The notes below the pieces were generated by a model that saw only the letters and a program-made list of their open reading frames with translations, made no database searches and had not been told where the DNA came from. From Chitinophagaceae bacterium (GTDB taxonomy: Bacteria; Bacteroidota; Bacteroidia; Chitinophagales; Chitinophagaceae): DNA of 15,563 nucleotides. The position numbers were made by a program, and so were the translations under genes. Below, piece by piece: positions 8,306 to 15,563 of this stretch. The stretch lies in assembly GCA_003455235.1 (NCBI GenBank), contig DMRT01000130.1, positions 1-15,563 on the forward strand, written 5' to 3'. Position 1 is the first letter of the stretch; each line of letters begins with the position of its first letter.

Positions 8306-9544
8306 ATGGCAGAAAATAAAAAAACAAGTTACCCCAAGGAAAAAATCAATATTCTCTTTTTAGAAAATATAAGCGATTCAGCTGTTAAACATTTTAATGC
8401 AGCGGGCTATACCAATGTAAAAAAACTCAATGGTGCCCTGAATGAAGAAGAGCTTATCGCAGCTGTTAAAAACGTACACCTGCTGGGTATCCGTAGTAAA
8501 ACGCAGATTTCGAAAAAAATATTGGATGCAGCTGAGAAATTACAGGCGATTGGATGTTTCTGCATCGGTGTTAACCAGGTAGACCTGAAGACCGCTACTA
8601 AAAACGGGGTGGCCGTTTTCAATGCTCCTTATAGCAATACCCGCAGTGTGGCTGAACTGGTAATCGGCGCTTCCATCATTCTTATCCGCAAAGTACTTGA
8701 CAAAAACAAAGCCGCCCACGAAGGCAGGTGGATGAAGGATGCCAGCGGCAGTTTTGAACTGCGAGGCAAAACACTCGGCATCATCGGCTATGGTAATATC
8801 GGCAAACAGGTAAGTGTACTGGCCGAAAGCCTCGGCATGAAAGTGATCTTTTACGACATCGAAACAAAACTTCCCCTGGGCAATGCAGAAGAACGGAAAA
8901 CCCTGAAAGAGGTGCTTCAGCATGCCGACATAGTTACGCTTCATGTTCCCGAACTGGAAAGTACCAGGAACCTCGTGAATAAAAACAACCTGAAGTATTT
9001 TAAAAAAGGAAGTATCCTTATCAACTATGCAAGGGGCGAAGTAGTTGACCTGGATGCCCTGCGCAAAGCCCTGCTTGATGGCCAGCTGGGAGGTGCCGCG
9101 GTGGATGTGTTCCCTATAGAGCCTGAAAAGAACGGCGATTCTTTTTCTTCGCCCCTGCAGGGTTTGAGCAATGTATTGCTTACCCCGCATATTGGAGGAA
9201 GCACGCAGGAAGCCCAGCGTAACATTGGCGAAGACGTAAGTGTAAAATTGTTCAACTACCTCGAAAAAGGAACCAGCACCGGGTCACACAGCATTCCGGA
9301 ATTATCGCTGCCACCACAGGAAGGCACCCACCGCATCCTGCACATACACAGCAATGTGCCCGGTGTGGTTTCGGAAATAAATACACAACTGAGCAAGCAC
9401 AAAATAAATATCCTTGGCCAGTATCTTAAAACCAACGAAGCCATCGGCTACGTGGTGCTGGATGTAGATAAGAACCTCAGTAAAAATGCGGTGGAATTAC
9501 TGAAGAAGGTGAAAGCCACCATTAAAGTACGGCTGCTTTATTGA
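8306..9544 (+). CDS. serA: D-3-phosphoglycerate dehydrogenase, ACT-domain type
   Basis: A 412-residue cytoplasmic enzyme oxidising 3-phosphoglycerate to 3-phosphohydroxypyruvate with NAD, the first step of serine synthesis. Its length is almost that of E. coli SerA (410). The substrate-binding part has GIRSKT at 61-66. The nucleotide-binding Rossmann fold carries GYGNIG at 161-166 and Asp184 at the end of the second strand. The catalytic triad of the D-2-hydroxyacid dehydrogenase family is intact: Arg243 (YARGE), Glu272 and His295 (TPHIGGST). The C-terminal ACT domain (about 340-412) keeps HIHSN and INILGQYLKT; His348, Asn350 and Asn368 line up with the serine-binding residues of the E. coli enzyme, so feedback inhibition by serine is expected. 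It stands alone: no serC or serB is beside it. The ATG at 8306 is preceded by a close -7 element. Its stop abuts the stop of the convergent kinase gene. Confidence 0.95.
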   Translation: MAENKKTSYPKEKINILFLENISDSAVKHFNAAGYTNVKKLNGALNEEELIAAVKNVHLLGIRSKTQISKKILDAAEKLQAIGCFCIGVNQVDLKTATKNGVAVFNAPYSNTRSVAELVIGASIILIRKVLDKNKAAHEGRWMKDASGSFELRGKTLGIIGYGNIGKQVSVLAESLGMKVIFYDIETKLPLGNAEERKTLKEVLQHADIVTLHVPELESTRNLVNKNNLKYFKKGSILINYARGEVVDLDALRKALLDGQLGGAAVDVFPIEPEKNGDSFSSPLQGLSNVLLTPHIGGSTQEAQRNIGEDVSVKLFNYLEKGTSTGSHSIPELSLPPQEGTHRILHIHSNVPGVVSEINTQLSKHKINILGQYLKTNEAIGYVVLDVDKNLSKNAVELLKKVKATIKVRLLY

Positions 9545-9577
9545 TCATTTCCCAACAGGCAGCAGTACGGAAACTTT
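9524..9577. terminator. Imperfect inverted repeat over the serA/kinase stop codons, possible two-way terminator
   Basis: Nested complementary arms surround the convergent stops: AAAGT (9524-9528) with ACTTT (9573-9577), and CTGCT (9533-9537) with AGCAG (9561-9565), extended by GTA/TAC across a small bulge. The loop of about 23 bases contains the TGATCA that forms both stop codons. T-runs follow weakly on the plus strand (ACTTTTG) and barely on the minus strand. The stem is interrupted, so terminator function is uncertain, but no other terminator is visible between the two genes. Confidence 0.28.
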
Positions 9578-12500
9578 TGTTCCCCTGTTCTTCTCGCTTT
9601 CAATGCGGAGTGTGGCACCCGTCATCTTCACGAGGTCTTTAATGATGAGATACCCCAGGCCGTTTCCCTTGCGGTTATCGATATTGGCTGAAGAGATGAT
9701 AAACTGGTCGGCCATGATGTTCTTGATCTGGTCCGGTGTCATTCCCACGCCTTCATCCTGCACATTTATGGTTACCTGGTCATCCTGCCATCCAGCCGAA
9801 ACGATGATGCGTCCTTTTTCCGAAAAATTAATGGCATTGGCCAGCAGGTTGTATACAAGAATCTTCAGCGGTTCAAAGTACTGGTGTATCTCCAGCTGTT
9901 CATCCACTTCGTTGATCAGTTCCAGCTTTTTCTGTTTGGCCAGCGAATTGAGTATACCCAACACCTGGTTCACCAGTTCGTGCAGCCGGAATGTTTCCTT
10001 TACCAGCCGCCGGTTCTCATTCTGGTACTTGATCCAGTTGAGGATATTGGTGGAAAGCAATTGCAGTTCCTGTGCGGTATTGGTCATTTCCCGGATCGTT
10101 TCATCCTGCAGTTCATCCGGCATCAGGTTCCGTTTTTCGATCAGGTTCTTGCCGGCCACAGTCAAAAATTTCAAGGGCGTAACAATATCATGACTGATGA
10201 TGGAGATGAGCCTGGTTTTGATGGTGTCATTCTTTTCCAGCACTTCATTTTTTTCCTGCAGCTCTTTTGTTTTTTCAGCCACCTGCTTCTCCAGTTTCTC
10301 CTGCCGGATCTGGTATTGCCGGGTACGGTAGCGTAAATAGATTGTTACCACGCCAAACAGCGAGAGTACACATAGTGCATAAAACCACCACTGCCTTGTC
10401 CACGGTGTGCTGATGCGGAAGCGGATTTCTTTGTATGAATAATTACCGGCGCCAAAGCCGTTCAGTTTGCGGATGCGCAGCACATAATTACCCGGGTTCA
10501 GGTTACTGAGCCGTATCAGCGCTTCGTTGGCTGTGTTCACCGGCTTCCAGCTGAGGGTATCGTTGAGCTGGTAATCGATGTAAATATTTTCTTTATTGCA
10601 CCAGGCCGAAAAGCCGAGTTCAACAACCAGTTCCTGTGTTTGTGGCAGCAGGGTTTTGCCCTGGAGCGAATCCACATTCACTTTCTCGCCGTTCACCAGT
10701 ACTTCATCAATAAAAATTTCGCCAACAGGTAATACCGGTTTTGCCCGTTGGGGATTCACCCACAGCAGGCCGTCCATGGTAGGGAAGGAGATGGTGCTGT
10801 CTTTCATCCGAAGGGCACAGGGTGTACAGCCTCCGTTCAGCTCCGTCATTTCCATTCCGTCTTTTTTACCGTAATAATGGTAATACACAGAAGGCCGTTT
10901 GTTTTCAAAGGCGTCAATCAGTTCGGGGAGGCTTGCCTTGAACAATCCGCGGTTGGTGCTGATCCAGCAATAGTTTTCATCATCGGGCACAAAACAATGC
11001 GGGTACAGCAGGTATTTATTCTTGTCAAGCGGCATGGCCCGGATGATCCCGTTTTTATAAATATAATAGCCTCCGCCATAGGTACCGAAGAAAATATAGT
11101 TTTTGTATTTCCAGATGCTGCGCACGCAGATGTTTTCCTGCGAAAAAAGAATATCGAGCCGCTTGCTGCCGGTATGGAAGCGCAGCAATCCCCCGCAGGT
11201 GGCTACTGCCAGCATATCCTGCCCGATGGGTGCAAAATCAAAGATCACAGTGCCGTCCATTTCTTTGGGATACCGGCATAGATAACGCAGGCTATCGCCT
11301 TCCAGGATGCCGATGCCATAGAGGTTGGCCAGGTATATCTGTCCGTTCATCTCCGCAACAATTTCGCTGGAAATTATTTTGGGATAACGGATTGTTTGCC
11401 CCGTTGCCGGGTAATAGGCATGCAGGCAGTTATGGCCCACGGCCGGATCCACCTGCGAATACCAGAGTATGCCGCCGGTAATGGAAACATTGAATCCAAA
11501 TTTTCCTTTTATGGGCAATATACGCTCATCAGTAGGATGATCGCCGATCACATCACTTTCATTGGTGAGAATATTTCCATCCGGAAGCTGAACCTGTGAA
11601 TAATAGGAATTGCGGTTTTTCATGTTCACCACATCCCTTCGTTTGGAAAGCACCCGGTTGCGGCTGATCACAATCAATCCTTTTGATTCGGTGCCAATGA
11701 AGAGGAGATTATTTTTTTCGCTGTACTGAACCGATTTGATGTACAAGTCGGGCGGAATGCTGCTGGTAACCAGCCGGGCATTGATGCTGTTGCCGTCATA
11801 ATCGAACAGCCAGGCTTTTTCTCCTGCAATGAATACCGGGCTGTTCATCCCGGTTTGCCAGAAAAGAATATTGCTGTTGTTCATGTCCTTCAGCAGGGCC
11901 ATACCGCTGCCGGCGGGTGACACGGGCGATACGGTTCTTGTTCCGGGGTGAAAGAGGAATATCTCTTTCCGGTTGTTGATGATAAAACAGTTTTCCCCGA
12001 TCAGGAATATTGAATTCAGTGTTTTTTCTTCCACGGGCACCAGTTCGGGCCCGGCTGATGTTGTGGAATAATAAAAAAGAGTATTGCCATTCTGAATGAA
12101 GCAGGATGTGTCGCTCGTGCAAATAGTGCGGTTGGCGCCCGAAGCAAATCTGCCGGGCCTCGGCTTGCTTACTTTCGATTTAAAAAGTGTTTCAGATACG
12201 GATAAGAGATAATACTGGCCCAGGTCAGGATTATTACCGCCAACCGGCGCCGTGCTTTTCTTCCACAGCACCGGCCTGCTTTTTTCGATGCGGAAAATAT
12301 TACCGGGCTGATCGGATGTATAGATTCTGCCGGCATTATTACGTACCAGGAAGAGCATGCGTTCGGACCCAATCTCCGGCATGGTTTCTTTGGTGAAGGA
12401 TTTAAAGTCGACCCCGTTGAAACGTACGATGCCGGCTTCGGTGGCCATCCACAAAAAACCCGTATTCTCATCCCATTGCAGCCCCTTGATGCCGTTAGAT

Positions 12501-12613
12501 GGCAGACCGTTTTCGGTGGTGTATTGCTGTATGTTGGAAGCGGGTGCAGGTTGTGTGTGTGCTGCCGTTGCAGCGATGAATAAGGCGGCAGATAAAAGCA
12601 GGAATTTTTGCAT
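9545..12613 (-). CDS. Sensor histidine kinase with periplasmic beta-propeller and Y_Y_Y domain
   Basis: A 1022-residue membrane kinase. Residues 1-20 look like a signal peptide. Residues 25 to about 640 form a two-component-regulator propeller, opening with YTTENGLPSN and GFLWMATEAGIVRFNG, with further blade motifs such as LLFIGTESKGLIVI, YIFFGTYGGGYYIY and YCWISTNRGLFKA. A Y_Y_Y beta-sandwich follows to about 735 (NPGNYVLRIRKLNG, YKEIRFRI). One membrane helix lies at about 742-761, then a coiled coil to about 800. HisKA has the H-box SHDIVTPLKFL with phospho-acceptor His808. The ATPase core has LLANAINFSEKG (N-box, near 923-934), DEGVGM (953-958) and GNGLGY (983-988). This is the layout of hybrid SusCD regulators (HTCS) but without the C-terminal receiver and AraC-type DNA-binding domains. 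Its partner is evidently the LuxR-type regulator encoded 34 bases upstream. The ligand is unknown. Confidence 0.94.
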   Translation of the reverse strand: MQKFLLLSAALFIAATAAHTQPAPASNIQQYTTENGLPSNGIKGLQWDENTGFLWMATEAGIVRFNGVDFKSFTKETMPEIGSERMLFLVRNNAGRIYTSDQPGNIFRIEKSRPVLWKKSTAPVGGNNPDLGQYYLLSVSETLFKSKVSKPRPGRFASGANRTICTSDTSCFIQNGNTLFYYSTTSAGPELVPVEEKTLNSIFLIGENCFIINNRKEIFLFHPGTRTVSPVSPAGSGMALLKDMNNSNILFWQTGMNSPVFIAGEKAWLFDYDGNSINARLVTSSIPPDLYIKSVQYSEKNNLLFIGTESKGLIVISRNRVLSKRRDVVNMKNRNSYYSQVQLPDGNILTNESDVIGDHPTDERILPIKGKFGFNVSITGGILWYSQVDPAVGHNCLHAYYPATGQTIRYPKIISSEIVAEMNGQIYLANLYGIGILEGDSLRYLCRYPKEMDGTVIFDFAPIGQDMLAVATCGGLLRFHTGSKRLDILFSQENICVRSIWKYKNYIFFGTYGGGYYIYKNGIIRAMPLDKNKYLLYPHCFVPDDENYCWISTNRGLFKASLPELIDAFENKRPSVYYHYYGKKDGMEMTELNGGCTPCALRMKDSTISFPTMDGLLWVNPQRAKPVLPVGEIFIDEVLVNGEKVNVDSLQGKTLLPQTQELVVELGFSAWCNKENIYIDYQLNDTLSWKPVNTANEALIRLSNLNPGNYVLRIRKLNGFGAGNYSYKEIRFRISTPWTRQWWFYALCVLSLFGVVTIYLRYRTRQYQIRQEKLEKQVAEKTKELQEKNEVLEKNDTIKTRLISIISHDIVTPLKFLTVAGKNLIEKRNLMPDELQDETIREMTNTAQELQLLSTNILNWIKYQNENRRLVKETFRLHELVNQVLGILNSLAKQKKLELINEVDEQLEIHQYFEPLKILVYNLLANAINFSEKGRIIVSAGWQDDQVTINVQDEGVGMTPDQIKNIMADQFIISSANIDNRKGNGLGYLIIKDLVKMTGATLRIESEKNRGTKVSVLLPVGK

Positions 12614-12647
12614 ACACGTTTTGCCCTAACAAGTTACTGCATCCGGC

Positions 12648-13253
12648 TTAATAATTCACATTGTACAGCGTGGCCAGTTCCATCAGTTCTTTAATATTGC
12701 CGGCGGTGGTTTTTTCAAAAATGCGGGTCTTGATGGTGGAGATGGTATTCATCTTCAGGTTAAGGGTATCGGCAATGTCTTTGGTACCCACGCCCTTCAG
12801 GATGTAATGCAGGATTTCCAGCTCACGCGGCGCCAGTGTTTTAAACGGATTGTCCTGGTGCTGAATGTTCTGCCGTACCGGGCTTTCGTTGTGCAGGAAT
12901 TTGCGCAGCACTTCCACAATTTCTTCTTCTCCCACCGATTTGGAGAGGTAATGATTGATGCCGTATTGTTTCAATGCTTCACCATAGATCTCGGCCGGCT
13001 GCATGGAAAACACCAGTATGCTGAGGTCGGGATATACCCGGCGTATATTCGGAATCACTTCCAGGGTGCTGCCGTCACTGAGAATAATATCCAGTACCAG
13101 GTGGGTGTATTTCTTTTTTACCAGTTCACGCATAAGGTCGTTGCAGGTGCCTACTTCCTGTATGTCGGAAAAACCGAGGGTGAGTTGCATGTGCAGCTTC
13201 AGGCCCTTGCGTATCATGCTGTGATCGTCTGCTATCAGAATTTTTGGCTGCAT
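12648..13253 (-). CDS. LuxR/NarL-family two-component response regulator
   Basis: A 201-residue cytoplasmic regulator. The receiver domain (about 3-120) has the acidic pair Asp9-Asp10 (IADDHSMIRKGL), phospho-acceptor Asp55 (LVLDIILSDG), a Ser at the conserved Thr/Ser position (Ser83) and Lys105 (YLSKS). The C-terminal LuxR-type helix-turn-helix (about 137-198) shows the usual LAPRELEIL start, the core TKDIADTLNLKMNTISTIKT and the tail GNIKELMELA. It should be phosphorylated by the propeller kinase encoded next in the same operon (34-base gap) and then bind DNA as a dimer. A strong Bacteroidota-type promoter lies just before the ATG at 13253. The regulated genes are not shown by the sequence; the adjacent secreted PKD/CHU_C gene is one possibility, the kinase operon itself another. 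Confidence 0.94.
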   Translation of the reverse strand: MQPKILIADDHSMIRKGLKLHMQLTLGFSDIQEVGTCNDLMRELVKKKYTHLVLDIILSDGSTLEVIPNIRRVYPDLSILVFSMQPAEIYGEALKQYGINHYLSKSVGEEEIVEVLRKFLHNESPVRQNIQHQDNPFKTLAPRELEILHYILKGVGTKDIADTLNLKMNTISTIKTRIFEKTTAGNIKELMELATLYNVNY

Positions 13254-13266
13254 CTTATTTCTTCTT

Positions 13267-13298
13267 CAAAGTTATTTTCAGTTGGTACTAATTTCAAA
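13267..13298 (-). promoter_or_regulatory. Bacteroidota-type promoter of the regulator-kinase operon
   Basis: On the minus strand TTTG (13298-13295) is followed after exactly 20 bases by TAACTTTG (13274-13267), an exact match to TAnnTTTG. This is the -33/-7 pair of the primary sigma factor of this phylum at standard spacing. The -7 box ends 13 bases before the regulator ATG, so the leader should be only about 5-10 bases. A purine-rich GAAGAAG lies in front of the start codon. Confidence 0.68.
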
Positions 13299-13306
13299 AT
13301 AAATGT

Positions 13307-13340
13307 TCCGGTTATTTGTAGAATTACTTCTTTTACCGGA
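13307..13340 (-). terminator. Weak inverted repeat at the end of the PKD/CHU_C gene
   Basis: The arms TCCGGT and ACCGGA (13335-13340 and 13307-13312) are fully complementary, and a smaller AGAA/TTCT stem with a GTAA loop is nested between them. The upstream arm overlaps the last codons and stop of the secreted-protein gene. It is followed by AACATTTATTTTG, T-rich but without a clean T-run, and the regulator promoter begins right after. It may end the transcript of the upstream gene, or be chance. Confidence 0.25.
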
Positions 13341-15563
13341 TCAGTACAAAGCTTCCCTTCACTACCTGTGCATCCGGGTAGTTGGGGGCGCTGTAAGTAA
13401 TAATATATATAAAGCCTCCGCCCAAAACCGGTTGTCCTTTCCATTTTCCATCCCAGCCCTGGTTCTTATCGCTGGTTTCAAAAACCAGCTGGCCATACCG
13501 GTTGAATATTTTAAAATTGAATTGTGTCACCATTTCTGTACCCAGTACCTTAAACAGGTCATTTTTACCGTCGTTGTTGGGTGTAAAGGCATTAGGTACC
13601 TGCACAATGCTGATGGGTTTTACCAATACACTGTCGCTAGCAGCGCAGTGCGTGCTTTTATCGGTAGCCACCACCGTGTAGATCATTTTCCTGTCGGGTG
13701 ATGCCACCGGATTTAGTATGGTTGCCAGATTAAGGTATGTGGCAGGTGTCCATATAAAATCATAGTTGCCCGGGTTGCTGATGGAGGCATCCAGCGTTAC
13801 CGGGTTCCCAAAGCGGAAATATTTATCGGGTCCTGCACTGATAACAGGTAATGAATTAATGGTGACGATGTTTGTTGCCGGCAATGAGCCGCATCCGTTT
13901 ACATCTTTTACCACCAGGCTTACATTGAATGAACCGGCATTGGTAAAAGTATGTTGCAGGGGAGGTGATGCTGTGCTTGTACCGTTACCGAAATTCCACA
14001 ACCAGGAACTGATTCCGGTGAGTGCAGCATTGAACTGCACCGGCCTTTTTTCGCAAAGCGTATCCGAAACAAAACTGAAAGCAGCCGTTGGATTGCTGTT
14101 GATAACGGGAATGATATACGTTACCGTATCGGTTCCGCATCCGGTTGTAAATCCTACAGCATGCCGTAGTGTTCTGGTTACGCCCAATGCCGTATAACTG
14201 TGTGTAATGGTATTGGAATTGGTAATGGTGGCAGAATTGCCGTCACCGAAATCCCAGTACCAGCTTGGCGGGTTAGCGGCATTTACCGGTATGGATGAGG
14301 TAAAGGTAAATACACTGTCGGCACAGGCTTTTCCAATGGCCTGAACGGATAAACTTACCGGACTTCCGATGACCACGGTTTTTGTAGTATCACCTGCACA
14401 GCCATTGTCGGCATAAATGCGGTACCGCACCGGGTAACTGCCGATGGCAGGGAAAGATTTTGTTGCATTAACGGTGGTTTGTGTGCTGCCATCGGGGAAG
14501 TTCCACAGGTAACTGCCTATGTTAAATCCATTGGTGGAGGATGTACCTGTTAATACAATGGATTGGTTGGGGCAGGCCGATGGAATGCTGAAATCGGCCT
14601 GTGGCCCGGGTTTTACCACTACGGTTACCGATGCATATTCTGTTTGGTTGCAATTGGGAATTAACGCAGCGGTATAGGATATGGGTATGGTGAATGTACC
14701 TTGATTTGCAAAAGTAAAATCCTGCTGAAGGGTGTACACATAATACGTACGTCCGTTGATCGATTCGGTATTCAATGGTATTGGGTTGTTGATGATCGAA
14801 TCAACATTGGGTGTAATGCCAGGCACCTGGCTCAGCCTCCAGCGAATGGAAGTGGCCGGGTAAGCGATCTTTGCAAACAAACGTACGGGTGTATTGCGGC
14901 AGGTGAATGTATCAATATTGCCGCTGGTATTAAATGTATTTTTTATCGCACTGTAACTGTTCAGGTTATTGATATTGGTGCCTACGTTATAGCCATAGCT
15001 TTCATAGTATCCCAATCCATATACAATTGCTGTAAAAGTAGAGTCACAAGTAATTGTATGCTGTGCAGCTGGCCCGATCAATCTTTCCACAGCAACAGTA
15101 TAATTAGGATTATTAGGATGAATTCTTGTATTAATACTTGAAATAGGGTTGCCGTCTACCTTTAGTGAATTGATTGCAGTTGTGGGTAAAATAATATTAG
15201 TGTAAACATAATTAATATTAGCATTGCGGCTTGTATAAAATAAAACTGATTTTTGCCCCTGCTCAATAGGACTTAAGTAGAACATCTCAGGGTCCCCATA
15301 TGATCCGCCAGTCTGGGGAGGTGGCATCCAACATTGATTAGCGTTAGGCGTATATTGGGAAACTAACATTGGCTTATCTGATTCAAAATAATCCCCACCT
15401 GTTGAATCTGCACATTCGTAATAGAAATTATTGATCAAACCTGTCATTACCACGCCATTTCTTTTTACAATTGTTGTTGGATCTTGAACTGAGATACGGT
15501 AATAGTTTCTGTTGGTTTCGTTTATATCTGTGTTAGTGTTGCTTAGAGTGTGATAAGTAAGAT
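13333..15563 (-). CDS. Secreted IgGFc-binding-like/PKD protein with type IX (CHU_C) sorting domain, 5' end outside window
   Basis: The frame is open from the right edge to TAA at 13335-13333, about 742 codons visible. It has no stop upstream of the GTG at 15453 or ATG at 15447, so these are internal codons and the N-terminus is missing. Visible residues 1 to about 200 resemble the IgGFc-binding N-terminal domain: NYYRISVQDPTTIVKRNGV, SDKPMLVSQY, DPEMFYLSPIEQ, TAIVYGLGYYESYGYNVG. At least three PKD-type repeats follow, each with a C-x-n-x-W-x-FG/FP-DG-type core (YLWNFPDGST, WYWDFGDGNS, WLWNFGNGTS). Next comes an Ig-like segment AGPDKYFRFGNPVTLDAS with IWTPATYLNL. The C-terminal ~90 residues are a gliding-motility/CHU_C sorting domain: VPNAFTPNNDGKNDLFKV, FKIFNRYGQLVFET, GWDGKWKGQPVLGGGFIYII. 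Export by the type IX system to the cell surface or medium is expected. A role in adhesion or gliding is inferred only. Confidence 0.9.
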   Translation of the reverse strand, partial: LTYHTLSNTNTDINETNRNYYRISVQDPTTIVKRNGVVMTGLINNFYYECADSTGGDYFESDKPMLVSQYTPNANQCWMPPPQTGGSYGDPEMFYLSPIEQGQKSVLFYTSRNANINYVYTNIILPTTAINSLKVDGNPISSINTRIHPNNPNYTVAVERLIGPAAQHTITCDSTFTAIVYGLGYYESYGYNVGTNINNLNSYSAIKNTFNTSGNIDTFTCRNTPVRLFAKIAYPATSIRWRLSQVPGITPNVDSIINNPIPLNTESINGRTYYVYTLQQDFTFANQGTFTIPISYTAALIPNCNQTEYASVTVVVKPGPQADFSIPSACPNQSIVLTGTSSTNGFNIGSYLWNFPDGSTQTTVNATKSFPAIGSYPVRYRIYADNGCAGDTTKTVVIGSPVSLSVQAIGKACADSVFTFTSSIPVNAANPPSWYWDFGDGNSATITNSNTITHSYTALGVTRTLRHAVGFTTGCGTDTVTYIIPVINSNPTAAFSFVSDTLCEKRPVQFNAALTGISSWLWNFGNGTSTASPPLQHTFTNAGSFNVSLVVKDVNGCGSLPATNIVTINSLPVISAGPDKYFRFGNPVTLDASISNPGNYDFIWTPATYLNLATILNPVASPDRKMIYTVVATDKSTHCAASDSVLVKPISIVQVPNAFTPNNDGKNDLFKVLGTEMVTQFNFKIFNRYGQLVFETSDKNQGWDGKWKGQPVLGGGFIYIITYSAPNYPDAQVVKGSFVLIR

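Noticed and set aside
8540..9190. A 216-codon minus-strand frame inside serA.
   Set aside because: It is antisense to a certain enzyme gene and its product, rich in Phe, His and Gln, has no family resemblance. The same applies to the long plus-strand frames at 9603-10193 (inside the kinase gene) and 12807-13400 (mostly over the regulator gene).
9545..12613. A full hybrid two-component (HTCS) regulator.
   Set aside because: The protein ends directly after the HATPase domain; there is no receiver or AraC-type helix-turn-helix, and the next gene downstream is convergent serA.
13750..14620. Tandem DNA repeats in the PKD region.
   Set aside because: The repeats are visible at protein level (WxFGDG-type cores) but the DNA copies are diverged, so they are old domain duplications and not a DNA repeat array.
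15445..15453. GTG at 15453 or ATG at 15447 as the start of the secreted PKD/CHU_C protein.
   Set aside because: The frame stays open to the right edge and the residues before it (NYYRISVQDPTTIVKRNG) already match the IgGFc-like domain, so the real start lies outside the window.

Overview
The window looks like a chromosomal segment of a Bacteroidota bacterium, most likely of the Chitinophagaceae or a related Sphingobacteriia-type lineage. This is inferred from gene content: a SusC/SusD outer-membrane pair, several lipoproteins with lipobox-type signal peptides, a beta-propeller/Y_Y_Y sensor kinase, a secreted PKD protein ending in a type IX secretion (CHU_C/gliding-motility) sorting domain, and promoter elements of the Bacteroidota TTTG / TAnnTTTG type. 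No database search was possible, so the taxon is a judgement from protein families.

Left third (1-6614, all minus strand, read right to left): a tight gene run susC-like, susD-like, DUF4397 lipoprotein, fasciclin (FAS1) lipoprotein, with gaps of 11, 23 and 10 bases. It continues off the left edge. SusC would be the TonB-dependent outer-membrane channel and SusD its surface lipoprotein lid. The two small lipoproteins are probably surface-exposed accessory proteins. No glycoside hydrolase, peptidase or dedicated regulator is visible inside the run, so the substrate is unknown.

Middle (6615-9544): a 359-base non-coding stretch precedes susC. Next come a minus-strand serine hydrolase lipoprotein of the class C beta-lactamase/DD-peptidase/esterase family and, diverging from it across only 51 bases, a plus-strand serA encoding an E. 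coli-type D-3-phosphoglycerate dehydrogenase with an ACT domain.

Right part (9545-15563, all minus strand): a two-gene operon encodes a LuxR-type response regulator followed by a large sensor kinase. The kinase has a periplasmic propeller plus Y_Y_Y region, one membrane segment and a cytoplasmic HisKA/HATPase core. A good Bacteroidota-type promoter lies immediately before the regulator. Upstream is the 3' part of a large secreted protein (IgGFc-binding-like domain, PKD repeats, CHU_C sorting domain) that runs off the right edge. serA and the kinase gene converge with no base between their stop codons.

The genes look like ordinary envelope and regulatory genes of this phylum. I found no mobile element, CRISPR array, tRNA or rRNA. 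The most interesting points are the SusCD-DUF4397-FAS1 run without any enzyme, the HTCS-like sensor split from its DNA-binding partner, the AT-rich shift over the IgGFc-like part of the right-edge gene, and the abutting stop codons inside an imperfect inverted repeat.
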